A stretch of 64,000 bases of DNA from Owenia fusiformis. Its lineage: Eukaryota; Annelida; Polychaeta; Sabellida; Oweniidae. The stretch is from NCBI GenBank assembly GCA_903813345.2, contig CAIIXF020000011.1, positions 29,816,166 to 29,880,165 of the forward strand, in the 5' to 3' direction. The translations under genes and the position numbers were made by a program. Shown piece by piece: positions 11,184-23,351 of the stretch. Positions within the stretch are counted from its first letter, which is position 1; each line of letters begins with the position of its first letter. Under the pieces are notes generated by a model that was given only the letters and a program-made list of their open reading frames with translations, was not told where the DNA came from and ran no database searches.

Positions 11184-12648
11184 TACAGGGGACCCTCTCC
11201 AATAGTCTGACTACAATTCATTAAAAGAGAGCTTCAACTCTCTTTGAGAAAGAGATAATCATTTAATGCAGCCAGAGCCAACTAGATTTTGTTGTTCAAA
11301 ATCTAGCTACCTTATCAGAATACCAGTCACACAATTTAATGCTTTCATAAGCAGCTGGCTTTTACTAAATGCTATGACATTTACAGGTATATTTTAGGTG
11401 GTTGGAATCTTATCAGCATCAAAAGTGAAATAATTTGTTCTTGGTAGAGTGTAAGAATTCAAACTAGTCTCTGTAATTCAGGGTAATATATGGAAAAGTA
11501 CCTCATTAGACTGAAATGCATTCAAGATCAAATTTGATTGAGTTGGATATCTTCATTTTTCAAAAAAAAGCTAATAATATCAAGTAGACAGACAATGGAG
11601 ATTAAATCCAATCTCTAATGGAATGTCATACAATATGAAATGCCTTTTGTGGTCATTATTGTATACTTGCGATTGATATCATTTTACACGCCTTAAAGTG
11701 CAATAATGAGGATGGCTCGTTAACAAGCGAATAAAAGCTTTACTGACATTTATACTTCGTATCTGTGTTTGCCAGCAAATATCTATAAAGCACAACAAAT
11801 AGTATATCTCTATTAAGACTTTAATCTAATCTCATAGAAAATTCTATTTGATTCATTTTTAATCTTCATAACATTTTCTTTCTTGTCAGCCATACTTATT
11901 TTAAGCCATTGTTAGATAAAGGCTTAGCTTATTTCTATTAAACATTTTCAAGTTTATGTTTGAAACATCTTAAAACAAGCAGTTTGAACCTACTTTTTTA
12001 TGCAGTATTAATTATTAGTTAAAGCAAACTAACCTATATCATACATGTAAATGTCAATCTCCAAGTTGGATTAAAGATATGTTTAAAGGCCCTGTGTAAA
12101 ATTTGAAAATAGAGTTTAATTCAGATCATCAAATACAACACTAAACACATTATTTTGTATACAATTGAACAGACCAGGCAAAACTCATATTATTCCAACC
12201 ATTCAATCTATGATTTTATGCATGAAAAAAGTTTTTAACATTTTCAAAAATTTGTGATATCATGCATCGACAAAAACGCCACTTTTTAAAAAAAATGCTA
12301 TAACCTTTTTAGTTTTTGATATGAGTTCATAATTTGCATACCAAATGAAACTTGAGGTTGTTATCTAGCCATGGATCAAGAATTATACACTTTTACTTGA
12401 ATAAAATATGTCACCAGCTTCTCACGTAAACATGTGGTGTGCCATGAGAAATAAGCATAATTTGCAAAATGTTCCTGAACTGATACAGCCAGATGATCGC
12501 CATGCAAGCTAATAGCCCTGATGCAAACCCCAGTGAGTATAGGGTATGGGAAGGTCTCCAGGAGATTGTATGAAGGCAAATTACTCAACTAAAGCTAGCA
12601 ATTAAGACAGGTTGAAAAAAAACTTTTTTCATTAAAATTTATCATCAA
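11184..12648. other. Gene-free stretch
   Basis: No feature recognised; the minus frame 12,376-12,588 has no coding character. Confidence 0.5.
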
Positions 12649-12837
12649 ATAGGGTGGCGGACCAATTGAACTCCCCTTTTATAGATTAAATATAATCCAA
12701 GTTGAAGGACTTGTTACCTTATATTATTGCTATAAACCCTTGGCACTATATGACTGCAAAATTTGGGGTATGTAAGTTGGAAAATAAAAAAGTTGTAGTG
12801 TCTTGAAAAAAATTGGCTTTTTTTGGCCCACCCTGTA
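12649..12837. mobile_element. Degraded mariner-type MITE end
   Basis: The right end reads GGCTTTTTTTGGCCCACCCTG followed by TA. That is the reverse complement of the CAGGGTGGGCCAAAAAAA terminus of the 57,989-59,092 element. The left end (TAGGGTGGCGGACC at 12,649) is a poor match, so the boundary on that side is uncertain. Confidence 0.45.
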
Positions 12838-13609
12838 CTATGATGTCACTCAGGTGGCCAAAAAAGGTGGTTCTTAAATTTTGAATTTTTTATTTGAAAA
12901 CTTGTCTAACAGAACTTAATTCTTAATGTTCTGACCCAAAAGTGAGGAGCGCTTCTGAGTTAATTTTCTGCTTATTTTTCTTAATTATTTTATTACAAAA
13001 TAGGTTAGGATGTATGATGTACATTGGTGCAAATTATTGCTAAACAATGTATGTGTGTGACATATTTTGTTTAAAATAAATTCTTACTTTTTTCTTCAAA
13101 ATCAGATTTAATTTCAATGAAATTTAATTGAAAAGTTTCACATTTTGATAACATTTTGTAGGACTATAATCTAAGCCAAAGTAATTAAAAGTTTATATAG
13201 GGCCTTAATTTAGGAAATCAAGCTTGAGCAGTCCTATGTCCCTTATCAGTAAGCATCAGTTTGAAAAGTTTGAATGAAATCCGTCAATTTGTACAAGAGT
13301 TTTTATGAAAAATGGCAGTCATTTTTAAATGATTGGTCATATTGAAAATACTCTGAGCAGAAGTCCTTTGCCCATAAAACGTTAACCTGAAAATTTGGAC
13401 CATGTTCTATTCAGAATATGGCAATGATATTTATGGTATTTAATGCTCAAATAATTGATTAATTTGTTAAATCATAAAAAATATCAAAATTTCCAACAGC
13501 AATAGGTTAACCTTATTTTGTTGATATTGATTACTGAAGTGAAGTACATTAATTCTACCAATCATGCTGCAAAACGTTTGTCACTCAGCTATACATGTAG
13601 GGTGCAGTT
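12838..13609. other. Gene-free stretch
   Basis: No feature recognised. Confidence 0.5.
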
Positions 13610-13905
13610 AGATAGTGTTTTGAGCCTTCTTTTCTGAATCAACAACCACAAGTGGATGGTGGCCAAAATGTGAAGTAGTGGGGGGAATGAGAGATGAGGA
13701 AGAGGTCCATTCCTAGTTTGTTGAACATATGTCAGGCCCATTAGCCAGGATTCACAAAGGGGGTTCACTTTTGACAACTTTGGACGAAGAATGGCCTGAA
13801 AAGTGCTCAGAATGGTGATAAACTGGATGATTTTGAAAGAATTTTTGGTCATGGGGGTTCGCTCGCATCCCCTGAATCCCCCTAGCTACGGGCCTGTATA
13901 TACTT
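13610..13905. repeat. Probable old interspersed repeat
   Basis: The segment is GC-richer than its flanks and ends ...CCCCTGAATCCCCCTAGCTA + CGGGCCTG. I recognise this phrase as a common degenerate interspersed repeat in marine invertebrate genomes (recollection, not checked). The 87-codon minus frame 13,589-13,852 runs through it and shows no domain. Confidence 0.4.
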
Positions 13906-16373
13906 TTGTAATTGGTATAATCTTTATATAATTTTCACATAAAGGTGTTTTTAGTTTGGCTTTAGATTTGAAATTATCTAGAGAGGGAATCCGCAACAGA
14001 TTTGAGATAACATGAGATACTATGAGGGAGAATTGAATATCTTGACAGATTTATTTCTTAGAATTTATAGTTTCTGAAGTGTCTCAGTAAAGTTATTGTA
14101 CACTTTGTACACTGATAATTTCTTCTTACTTCTAATGAATCCTAAAGAGTACATTGGTTTTCTTAGATCTAGGGATTGATCATGTAGCAAGAGCTTGCTC
14201 TCTAATTTGATTAGTTCTATTTTTGAGGCAGAACTGTTGAATAAATCACCATAATCTAGCTAAGATCAAGTAAAATAAAGGTAACCTAGATTTTCTCAGG
14301 ATGTTTTGATTGGACCTGGTTGAAGTCAGTATTTGTATAGGCATATTACAATATTCATGGTCCTAAAAATATTAATATTACATAACCTTTGGAATTATTT
14401 CTGATATGTATTACATCTCTCTGCCTTGCAACTTAAAGTGCTCTGATTTAATGCAATTACTCTTCTGATCTGAGTTAATCTGTTGTAAGGGGGTACACTA
14501 CTAATGTGTAAAGGTGTGATTGTAACAACGCATTAATTAACTTTTTCCACCCTTTATAACAATTCAAGTCATCTTGTTTTATTGAAAAACTAAGCATATA
14601 GTAGAATAAATACCTTAGTTACTGATGTTCAGAAAGAGTCCCCTCAAAAGAATGTAATATTTTAACTTTTATGTGAGCTCATCTCATGTGAGGAGTGTCC
14701 ACTGTCACAAAGTTTGTTGGTCATCATGTATTCACTGACACTAATATCAATACTGTACATAATAATATATTACTTGTATATAATGTGTTGTCACCCTCAT
14801 TTCATATTGGCATTGACATAGTTGACATAATCCCTTTTTTAATTTTGTTATGACAAACATCAATTGTCAATTGAAGGTCTTCTTTCAAAGGAATGTCTAT
14901 TTTTAAAAGAGCTGCTGATAAACAAATTCTTATTTTAGAACACAGTTATTCACTGAATTCAACTGCATGGTATAACAATTATTTCTTGACTTTAAATTTT
15001 AATTGCAAAATTCAAAACAAATTATCTTATTAATAGAAATTTCCAAAACATACTAAATCCTGACAAGATTGCCATCACATGCAAATATGATTACAGAGGT
15101 CACCAAAATATGTTCAGTAATCAAGAAATAAAGGCTAGTTGGCCCCTAAAACAAGAATAAAAAGCAATCGATAAGTATTACGGATATGTTTTGTTCTATA
15201 ATTGGTCATGATGCCCCAAAGAAGTTTATGATGCCCTACAGGAAGTCGGGAGTGTTTAAAAAGTGTTTAGTTGATTGATGGTAAATACATTCAATAAACA
15301 GTGATTCAGCTGTGATTACTTTAAATCAATTGTTTTAATATTTCATCATTTGGCATACCAAAGGATGTTAAACTTAACAGAATGATTTGCAATTTGAGAA
15401 ATCTTGCTTTACTGTTAAGAACTTAAAAAATCATTAAAAACTATTTCTTTCAGATGTTTCAAAAACATGTTCAGTCTCATTCTAGATAGATTTTCTATAA
15501 GCATGTAGCTTTGGAAACAAAGAAATGTACTTTTCTACCAGTGAACTCTTTTCAGACACAGTTAGAAATCTGGCAAATCAATGCCACTAAAGCAATCTAA
15601 TGGCTTATAGTAAAACAAAGATATTAAAATGATATAGTCTATGTATTATATAATAATATACGTCAGTAGTCAAACCTTTTGGGATTGTGCAATATGTATA
15701 AATTGCATTATTATTTATTGAAATTAATCTATAGATTTTTGAGCCTGTAAAGGGATCGGTAAAGCAGAACCAATATTGTTGATAAATATGCTGATTGCAT
15801 TTTCATAAAGAATAGCTAATTAAACTAGCTGGAAGTCAGGTGGATAAATAGTAGCCATACAAGATAGGGCATTCAGTCTCAAATGATGTGGGACAGACAA
15901 AAAAGCTGATACCTTAAAAAGTAAAACACAATATTTAGCCTTGGTCATCAGGAGAAAACCAGCTGGTTTACATCCCTATTTTTGAAAGCTTTTTAATGCT
16001 ATTATCATCATTTTCATTCAATTTGAAATAACTGTAGGAGTATCTATTATTCAATATTACAATTGAATGGGTGCTTAAGACCTATAAATGTCTTACAAGT
16101 AGGAGTCTGTCATTGTATCTAATCGCAATAATACTTCGATAAGCTTTCATTCATAGTGGCAGTCTCTAAAAATAATTTACTATTTTCTCCACTAAAGAAC
16201 TGACACAATTATGATAATCATGTTATGTAGTATAATACCACATGTTGTTTGTTAGTTTTTGTGATGCTTTAAATGAAATAGTCAGAATAATCTGGATGTT
16301 TGGAAATAAACATTTAATAAATGCACAAGTTATAAAAACAGGTCCCAAAGCAGAAACATTGCAAAAATATCAG
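13906..16373. other. Gene-free stretch
   Basis: About 2.5 kb of AT-rich sequence without a supported gene, tandem array or inverted repeat. Confidence 0.5.
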
Positions 16374-16560
16374 ATGGTAACCTGATTGCAGAACAATCAA
16401 GTTGGTACCCTCTCTGCAGATTAATCAAGATGGTACCCTGACTGCAGAATAATCAAGAGAATTATCCTGGCTGCAAAATAATCAAAGGGTACCCTGACTA
16501 GAGAATAATAAGGATAATAACCCCGACTGCAGAATAATCAAGGTGGTGCCTTGATTATAA
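16374..16560 (+). repeat. Degenerate ~31-bp tandem repeat
   Basis: About six diverged units of the form GGTACCCTGACTGCAGAATA + ATCAAGAT. The PstI-like CTGCAG and the AATAATCAA words are best preserved. Units vary in length by a few bases. Confidence 0.8.
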
Positions 16561-17362
16561 ATATTTTCCCTAAATTTCCTCAATGACTTTTGATTTACAA
16601 TGGAGCTCCAACAAGGTTATGATAACCTTGAGTTATAATTCTAGAATAAGTAGAGCCCTAGATACAGAACAAAACACTAATGACTGCGTCCTTAAAAATA
16701 CAAGGATATTACACCTCATTCAAAAGCAATTCATTTCAAGATCAATCTTCCACCACTCACATCATTCATAATGATTCTAATAATACCCATCTGCTTTCCT
16801 TCCATTTGCATTGGCGCAGCAGTTTCAATTTGTTAAAATGTTCTTCGTGCTAATCTTACAATAGAAAACTTATTTTTGGCATGATATCTTTGAGTTCAAA
16901 AGATTGCTTTAAAAATAGAACACTGAATGCTCCCTGGAGCATATCGACTTTATTGATCCTCTAGTTTATTTATTTGGAAGCTAGTTTCTTGAAAACATTA
17001 TAAATTATGATTCACACATTCACAGATTGATGATTTCTGTTTTCTAGGATGTTGTCCACGATTTCCAAAATGCCTTTCTTGAAGCACCTCATCAATAAAA
17101 TGATTGAATCATTGATTTATGAATAACATACTTAGTGGGCCTTGCATAAATCATCACCAGTTTTCTATAAGATTTGAATTTTGTGAATTGCATATTTAGG
17201 CGCATATTGAGGACTGTACAGACACTTTCTAAATGTAATACAACATCACTCAAAAATATATGATATAAACCTTTTATAAGAAATCTTAAAAGAACCAAAA
17301 AACTTTTTGCAATCATTGATGTCATTGGGAAATCTTATTGGTTGCATCTGGCGTATTAATTC
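16561..17362. other. Gene-free stretch
   Basis: Around 17,040-17,110 the sequence GATGTTGTCCACGATTT..CATTTCTTGAAGCACCTCATC resembles 39,507-39,560, indicating an old dispersed repeat. The short frames 16,583-16,771 and 17,092-17,325 are not supported. Confidence 0.45.
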
Positions 17363-17412
17363 ATAAACCCATGTGCGGTGAACTATTATAAACCCATGTG
17401 CGGTGAACTATT
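17363..17412 (+). repeat. Perfect 25-bp direct duplication
   Basis: Two head-to-tail identical copies beginning ATAAACCCATGTGCGGTGAA. Probably a recent local slippage duplication. Confidence 0.95.
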
Positions 17413-18104
17413 ATCAATCAAAATTCCTTCTGCAGAGAATTGTTTTAATATTTTGATTTTTGGAGTAATGATTATAGAAAAGTAATAGAAAACATATCAT
17501 ATACATATATCAGACTTTGGATATTTTTCATTTGCCTTCTACAGTGTTTATTCAGAGACACTGGCATGGGAGATCGTCCATTACCCAAGGTACATTTCAA
17601 GCAGTGTATTATAGCCCACTTAGAGCACAGGGAACATTTGTAGTAGGTTGACAAGTGTCCATGTGTCATCAAAAAATATTTTCAAGAAACAGGCTCCAGT
17701 ATACTATTCCTTATCTATTCTGATTCAATAGAGATTCATCCATGATTCATTAAGTTATACTGTTTTAAGCTTCTTTATACATTAAACAGTGCTAAGATGA
17801 ATCATAAATAGTGTTCTTAAAATACCAATTGAACATTAAGTTGAGGCAATGCCCCAAAAAATATTTTATCGAACAGTTTGACTTCCAACTATACCTATTT
17901 TTAAGCATCTATTTTATTGACAGATCTGATACAAATACACGGAGAGGCAGTTTCTGAAAACGCCAGCACCAAAAACCAGTACAAGTTACCTTCAATACTA
18001 AAATTAGATCTCATTTGTTTTTATGTTGTTAAACAGTTGTTCTGCTCAAAACAAAAGAAGTTTCCAAATGATAATTGTGAAATGAATGTTCATCTGTCCA
18101 GAAA
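17413..18104. other. Gene-free stretch with two exon-like frames
   Basis: The minus frame 17,472-17,672 has a C-x-x-C and H/C spacing loosely reminiscent of a zinc finger, but no linker or second finger. The plus frame from 17,917 follows a plausible acceptor (TTTTATTGACAG) and runs into a palindrome. Neither is supported enough to call. Confidence 0.35.
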
Positions 18105-18245
18105 TGTTCATATTGAAGTATTACAAGTTCATCTAACAGAGACATATTTGAAGAACTTAGGTAAAAAAATTGTCCTATGGATGTAGGACAAATTTTTTAG
18201 GTAAGTTTTTCAAAAGTGAACCTGTAATACTTCAATACAAATGAT
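18105..18245. repeat. Nested foldback (two-stem palindrome)
   Basis: Outer arms CATATTGAAGTATTACAAGT / ACCTGTAATACTTCAATACA flank an inner stem. In that stem CTTAGGTAAAAAAATTGTCC is mirrored by GGACAAATTTTTTAGGTAAG around a loop of about 10 bases. The inner hairpin is close to perfect over about 18 bp. Likely a small MITE. The inner stem has the size of a small-RNA hairpin, but nothing shows it is processed. Confidence 0.7.
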
Positions 18246-18964
18246 AATTGGTACTATATTGAGCAGATATTGATAATGTTAGGATTATCAGTGACTTTTC
18301 AAAAACTATGCAAATATGAAAAACATTGAAGTTGTTTATGATACTTCTAAATATTCAATGATTATACTTATTATGAAACATTAATTGATTTGTCCTGTAC
18401 TATAGATCATTAGGTAACATAACGTTATGTTCTATTATTTGAATTATGAAAGTGCCAGTAAGAAGTTACCAGTTTTACCACCAGGTGGCCAATGAGTCAG
18501 ATAACAATTGGTAGATATAGAAAAATGTTGAATAATACATAGATTTAGTCAAACAATTTTCATCTAACCCTTTTCAGTTTGATAAATCTACAATTTAAAT
18601 TATATTTGTTAAAATACATTATAAATCATTTTGAAAAAAAGATTTTTTAATTTTCATGAATTATAAAATAAGCTCTATAGGGAATCCTATTTTCAAAGAA
18701 AATTAAAATTTCGAAAAAACTTTAAAATTTCATTTCTACATCTGTAGATGTGATTTTGAGCTTAGTTATCAAATGTGATTAAAAGTTGAATATCTAAAAA
18801 ATGATCATTCATCATCAACATATGGTGTTTACTGCTATTACCATTCATCAAGAAATACTGACAGCCCAGATAATCTTGAACCAAACTGTGCTAAAGAACC
18901 GCTAAATTTACTAACATGATCTAAAATTTGCATCATGACTTATAATAGTAATAATTCCCATATA
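18246..18964. other. Gene-free stretch
   Basis: No feature recognised. Confidence 0.5.
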
Positions 18965-19101
18965 GCACTTATCACCATCTGCCATTTGTTATGGATGCTG
19001 AATGCCAACCGCCACCCACCAAACATTGAAAACCAAACACTGTCAACAAAAAAATTGGAGACTATAACAATATGCCACCACTTGTGGTGGTGACACAAAA
19101 A
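18965..19101 (+). mobile_element. TGACCT-array element (copy C, core-less)
   Basis: Only a degenerate head (CACTTATCACCATCTGCC) and a good tail remain (CCAACCGCCACCCACC, then ACTATAACAATATGCCACCA + CTTGTGGTGGTGACACAAAA). There are no TGACCT units. It resembles copy G at 62,907, suggesting a short, unit-free subfamily. Confidence 0.75.
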
Positions 19102-20022
19102 CTGATTCTCTTAGTTTTTGTTTTTATATGTACATTCAATTATAGCTGTTATTTAATACTACTCATTTTCAAATTGCTAATTGTCTAAACTCAATTATGA
19201 ATTCAAGGATGTAGTTTTTTGTTATTGTTGCCGTGAAATTAATCTACTTTATAATTATCATTTTAACCTCCTTATGAATTAGTAGTCTATGATTTGGTTG
19301 TCAGAATTCAATCCGAGCTTTGTATTAAAACAAAAATAATACATAGAATATATTCAGCAAACACTTTCTTTGTGATCTTTTAGTAAATATGAAAGAACAA
19401 GTGCTAAAGGGAAAAGAATACAGTTTTTCAGAACAGATCAAGAAAATGGAATATCTAAATATAAGAAAAACAAACCCCAAATATCCCAAAGTATGATGTA
19501 AGGTGTACAGAAAAAATGTCTAACACCTTATCCAAGCAACAATTCAAGAACCATTATGGCAGTACAAGACTGCAAGCCCATGGGACATTTCATGCATACT
19601 AAAAATCTTTGAAATACATGTTTAAAATAAATTTAATAATGATAAACAATACTCTTGACATCGAAAATAATATTCTTACAACAAATAAATCTCAAATGAT
19701 GAGGGACAAACAAATCGAGCTTCAAAGTGTATCAAAGGGACACATCCATCCGCAAATCAAATGAGATTACTATGAGCCATATAATTATAGAATTCAACAA
19801 ATACAAACGCTTGATAATTTAATTTGATCAATGTAATGTTATCATGGCATTTAACAATATTCTGATTCACAAGCATGCAAATTCACAATTATCCTATGAA
19901 GTAATATAAAATGTAGTGTAAGATCAGTCATTAGGAGATTAAACAAAGGAGCCATTGTTTCTTGTTTACATCAAGATTACTCAATTATTCTTGAATTCCG
20001 AAGAATTAAAATTAGCTTAAAT
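19102..20022. other. Gene-free stretch
   Basis: No feature recognised. Confidence 0.5.
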
Positions 20023-20023
20023 A

Positions 20024-20149
20024 CAGTAAAATCTGTCTTGGTGAACCTTTGAGATTTTGATATCAAGCTCTATTGAAACAGGTACGACTAACCATGATTC
20101 TGAACATTTTCGAAAAAAATGTTTGCTATTCAGTATATACACTTTACTG
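20024..20149. mobile_element. MITE, CAGTAAAACCTGT-end family (copy 4)
   Basis: Starts CAGTAAAATCTGTCTTGG and ends ATACACTTTACTG, with TA flanks. The interior is unrelated to the GAACACCT series, except for GTGAACC just inside the left end. Confidence 0.7.
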
Positions 20150-20796
20150 TATTGGGAGGTAGCTCAAGTCTGTTTAAAATCTGACAATGACAGATACAGA
20201 GATACCAAATCTAAATGGAGCGATGTTTAAAAGTTAACACTATTCATATGAGAAGTCAAAGGAATATCTCCCAGACAGAATGAAAAAAATTAACGAGGCA
20301 ATCACCTCACCTGCTTGACAGCTATGCAGTGCACGTGGGTAAAGATAAACACAGACCTTAATGCAAGAAATGTGTTTTGATGATTTATAATGCACTCTTA
20401 GGCTCCAGCTTTTATTGATGATTTTGATGCTGACAGTACAGCTATAAAAGTGTTTACTGCTTATGGCAATATACTGAATATATTATATTTTTTGAATGCA
20501 TAAATATTCTTCTATCTGGCACCTTATTACCATAAGAAAAGCAAAATCTGAGAAATAAATCCGTTTATTGCATCAATAATACAATATATCAGTCTGCATT
20601 GTTCACTATGTAATTCAATAACTGTATCAATCCTCTTGAATCAGCTTACCGTATATGAAAAGAGACAAATAAATGAAAATTGCTCTTGTCTAATTTATCA
20701 ATTTTTCTCTAATAAAATCTCATCTAATCAAACAGACATTTTCAAGAAAATGTAACGTAATGTGATGTATCTATAGGAACTAGAAGATATATTTAA
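20150..20796. other. Gene-free stretch
   Basis: No feature recognised. Confidence 0.5.
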
Positions 20797-21094
20797 TTAT
20801 CCTACACTTAGTGTACTAAATGTATAATAACATTGAACAATAAATTTGATATTTATTGGCAAAATGAATATCCGGAGGATATCGTAACGATATACTCCGG
20901 GCGGAGGATATCGTGACGATATACTCCGGGTGGAGGATATCGTGACGATATACTCCGGAAACCCCAATATGCGGAGGATATTGTGACGATATACTCCGCT
21001 TGTTGATTTCCCGCCAAATTGACTCTTTTGGCATGGAATTCATTTTGCAATGATATTATACATTTAGTACACTCCTTGTAAGTGTAGGATAATA
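20797..21094. mobile_element. MITE carrying four internal palindromes
   Basis: The terminal inverted repeats read TTATCCTACACTTAGTGTAC on the left. On the right in reverse complement they read TTATCCTACACTTACAAGGA + GTGTACTAAATGTATAAT (a 7-base indel in one arm). Between them lie four copies of a 27-base near-perfect palindrome, CGGAG-GATATCGTGACGATAT-ACTCCG, at about 20,872, 20,902, 20,932 and 20,973. Two overlapping minus-strand frames (20,816-21,043; 20,853-21,101) only translate the palindromes (EYIVTISSA repeats) and are not genes. Confidence 0.85.
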
Positions 21095-21118
21095 AGAACA
21101 TCCTATGATTATTTTCAG

Positions 21119-21218
21119 AATATCATTTTAATCTACTCGGTGATATTGATATATGCACTTGTTCGCTTCGCTCTCTCGTGCAGATATCAATATCACCTCG
21201 TAGATAAAAATGATATTC
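21119..21218. repeat. Foldback with CG-rich loop
   Basis: ATATCATTTTAATCTACTCG..GTGATATTGATAT is mirrored by GATATCAATATCACCTCG..TAGATAAAAATGATAT around a loop GTTCGCTTCGCTCTCTC. It lies 25 bases from the preceding MITE. It is followed by ATCATAGGATATCCTATAAA, which recurs near 61,300, where a degenerate version of the foldback also occurs. Confidence 0.8.
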
Positions 21219-21239
21219 CTCAAAATCATAGGATATCCT

Positions 21240-21591
21240 ATAAATGTACATGTATGTCTATTATCAATAACACAACAGAAACATATTCAGTCCCCCAAAA
21301 ATTCTTCATGTCCATTATCTTAGAAATACACAAGGATGTTTGTCAATGTAATTATAAAGTAGATTAATGCATTCAATGTATTTACATTTACAAAAGTATG
21401 AGTTTGCCGATAGGCATTAAATTTGAGGTATACTCTAATTCTGTGAATACACATATTCTTTAGCCCAAAACAGAAGCCAGTATGATTTCATTATTCAAGA
21501 TATCTTCAGTAATGAACTCTCGAATCTACAATTGGATCACATTCTCTATCTCTTATCTGGGGCTTAAACCATTACAACCACTGAGTTATCC
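21240..21591. other. Gene-free stretch
   Basis: No feature recognised; the 75-codon plus frame 21,140-21,367 overlaps the foldback. Confidence 0.5.
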
Positions 21592-22188
21592 ATATAAAGT
21601 AGTGGTCGGAGGTAATACCGCATTACCGGTAACGGCACTAATTTGACCTAATGCCGGCATCAAAATCTTCTTACCGGCAATGGACGGCATTCAGCTGAAT
21701 TAGATTCCCGGGCGGAATCAACCAAATTCCTTCATCAGTATGATCTCTATAGTTTCTTTTCTCACTTATTAACTAAACTGTTATGTATAGAAACCGATTT
21801 GTGTACATTACTAAGTAAAATAAACAGAATTAAACCATTTTCCTGACGTTGAAGTTTCACTTTACCTATTATCGCCCGATTTGAAGTTCAGAACGAGGCT
21901 GATAATACAACGAATGAAACGTGTTTATTTTACGAGTTTATATCACATGAACCGTTAGAATCAGGATTGTTTAGTGGTTTAAAATGATTCTGAGTGGTTT
22001 TCTACTGTTTCTACAGATAAATTAAGTGGTATGTATGGCGTACTATGAGATTTTTGGCGAAATATACCCGGGGAAAACTTTTTTTTAGCTTTTTTCAAAA
22101 TACTTGCTAAATAGTCGGTAAATATCGGTATTGACATACAGTAATACCGGCACCACTTTTCATTACCGGTCCGAGCACTAATATAAAG
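21592..22188. mobile_element. hAT-type non-autonomous transposon with 8-bp target duplication
   Basis: The element occupies 21,600-22,180 and is flanked on both sides by the identical octamer ATATAAAG. The ends are inverted repeats: left TAGTGGTCGGAGGTAATACC, right in reverse complement TAGTGCTCGGACCGGTAATG. A second pair of CCGGTATTAC/GTAATACCGG words lies just inside. An 8-bp duplication plus TAGxGxTCGG-like termini is the hAT superfamily signature. The 581-bp interior has only a 75-codon minus frame (21,979-22,206) that crosses the end of the element and has no transposase motif, so it must move in trans. Confidence 0.88.
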
Positions 22189-23205
22189 GTACAAGATGTA
22201 GCGCAAATTTTTGAGTGATATAAAGGAACTTTTTTGGATAATAGTCTATAAATAGAATTTGGTCTTTGAAGCGAATCTATTAATTAAAAGCTGTGATAAG
22301 GAGGGGAAATTATAAATTCTGTATATTAAGAATGTCGTGCTAAATGGTCCGAAAATGTACAAAGAGAACATCAGATCATAATGTTAAACCAGTATGTTCC
22401 TTCAGTCATGCCTATGGTGGAACAAGATGACATATGAAAGACACACATGGGGATTTGTAAACTATAAACCAAAAAGGTCCTGATACTCCAAGGGTTTTGC
22501 GTAATCCAGTCTTTATAATATAGACAAACTGGTCTATTTAGTATGTATATCTTGCCAATTTCCTTTAGCCACAGGTTCTAATAGGATCTGACGACAAAAA
22601 GTTACATTGATATTCCCACCAAGGGCATTGAAACATGCACATTTAACAGTGTAAGTCAAACTCATTACCAGGATCAGAATCAAATTATGGCAAAATATGA
22701 CTCTATTAGTGTAAGCATATTTAGATCAAATTCAGAAAAAATTGGACTTACCACGAAACTTACAATTTACACAAACAGATGGCTGGTGTAATTACCCACA
22801 GGAAAAAATCTGACTAAAACTAGATTGACTGAGACACCTCAGAGAGGGATGAAACTGATTGCAAAAAGGTATTTTAAACTCAAGTACTGTTATAATAGTT
22901 TTTTCTCAGACACTAAGAATAAAGCTTTGGCATAGCATGCAACAATCTATTTTCTATTTTTCAAGAAGATGTCAGATTAAGAGTATACTGATTACGTCAA
23001 CAACAGGAAATAATATCCAAAATGAAAAACAACTAAATCTGTATTTATCAGACATGTATTTCTCTCTCGTAATTCAAATGTTTTAATGTTTGCTTATGTA
23101 ATTTTCATCAAAACCTATTAACAATGTGTTCAATATTTGTTACGAATATAAGATTTTTCAATTCTTTTATACAGGTTGTTACAAAGTTTGCTATAATGTT
23201 TAAAT
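22189..23205. other. Gene-free stretch
   Basis: No feature recognised; the short plus frame 22,859-23,086 lacks coding character. Confidence 0.5.
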
Positions 23206-23206
23206 A

Positions 23207-23351
23207 CAGTAAAACCTGTCTTAGTGAACACCTCTCTATAGTGAACACCTGTCTCTAGTAGACACCCTTCTTTGGCACATTCTCTACTGACTTCTGTATG
23301 AATCAAAACATACCAACACTGGATGCTTTTTACAGCAAAAATGTTTTACTG
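23207..23351. mobile_element. MITE, CAGTAAAACCTGT-end family (copy 5)
   Basis: Starts CAGTAAAACCTGTCTTAGTG and ends AAAATGTTTTACTG, flanked by TA. The interior carries GAACACCTCTCTATAGTGAA-type words. It is inverted relative to the otherwise very similar copy 2. Confidence 0.85.

Noticed and set aside
17472-17672. Minus-strand frame with C-x-x-C and H/C residues resembling a zinc finger
   Set aside because: Spacing does not fit a C2H2 finger with a proper second half, there is only one, and no splice or promoter context.
17917-18186. Plus-strand frame after a TTTTATTGACAG acceptor-like sequence
   Set aside because: No recognisable domain, and the second half lies inside a foldback repeat, so the open frame is probably accidental.
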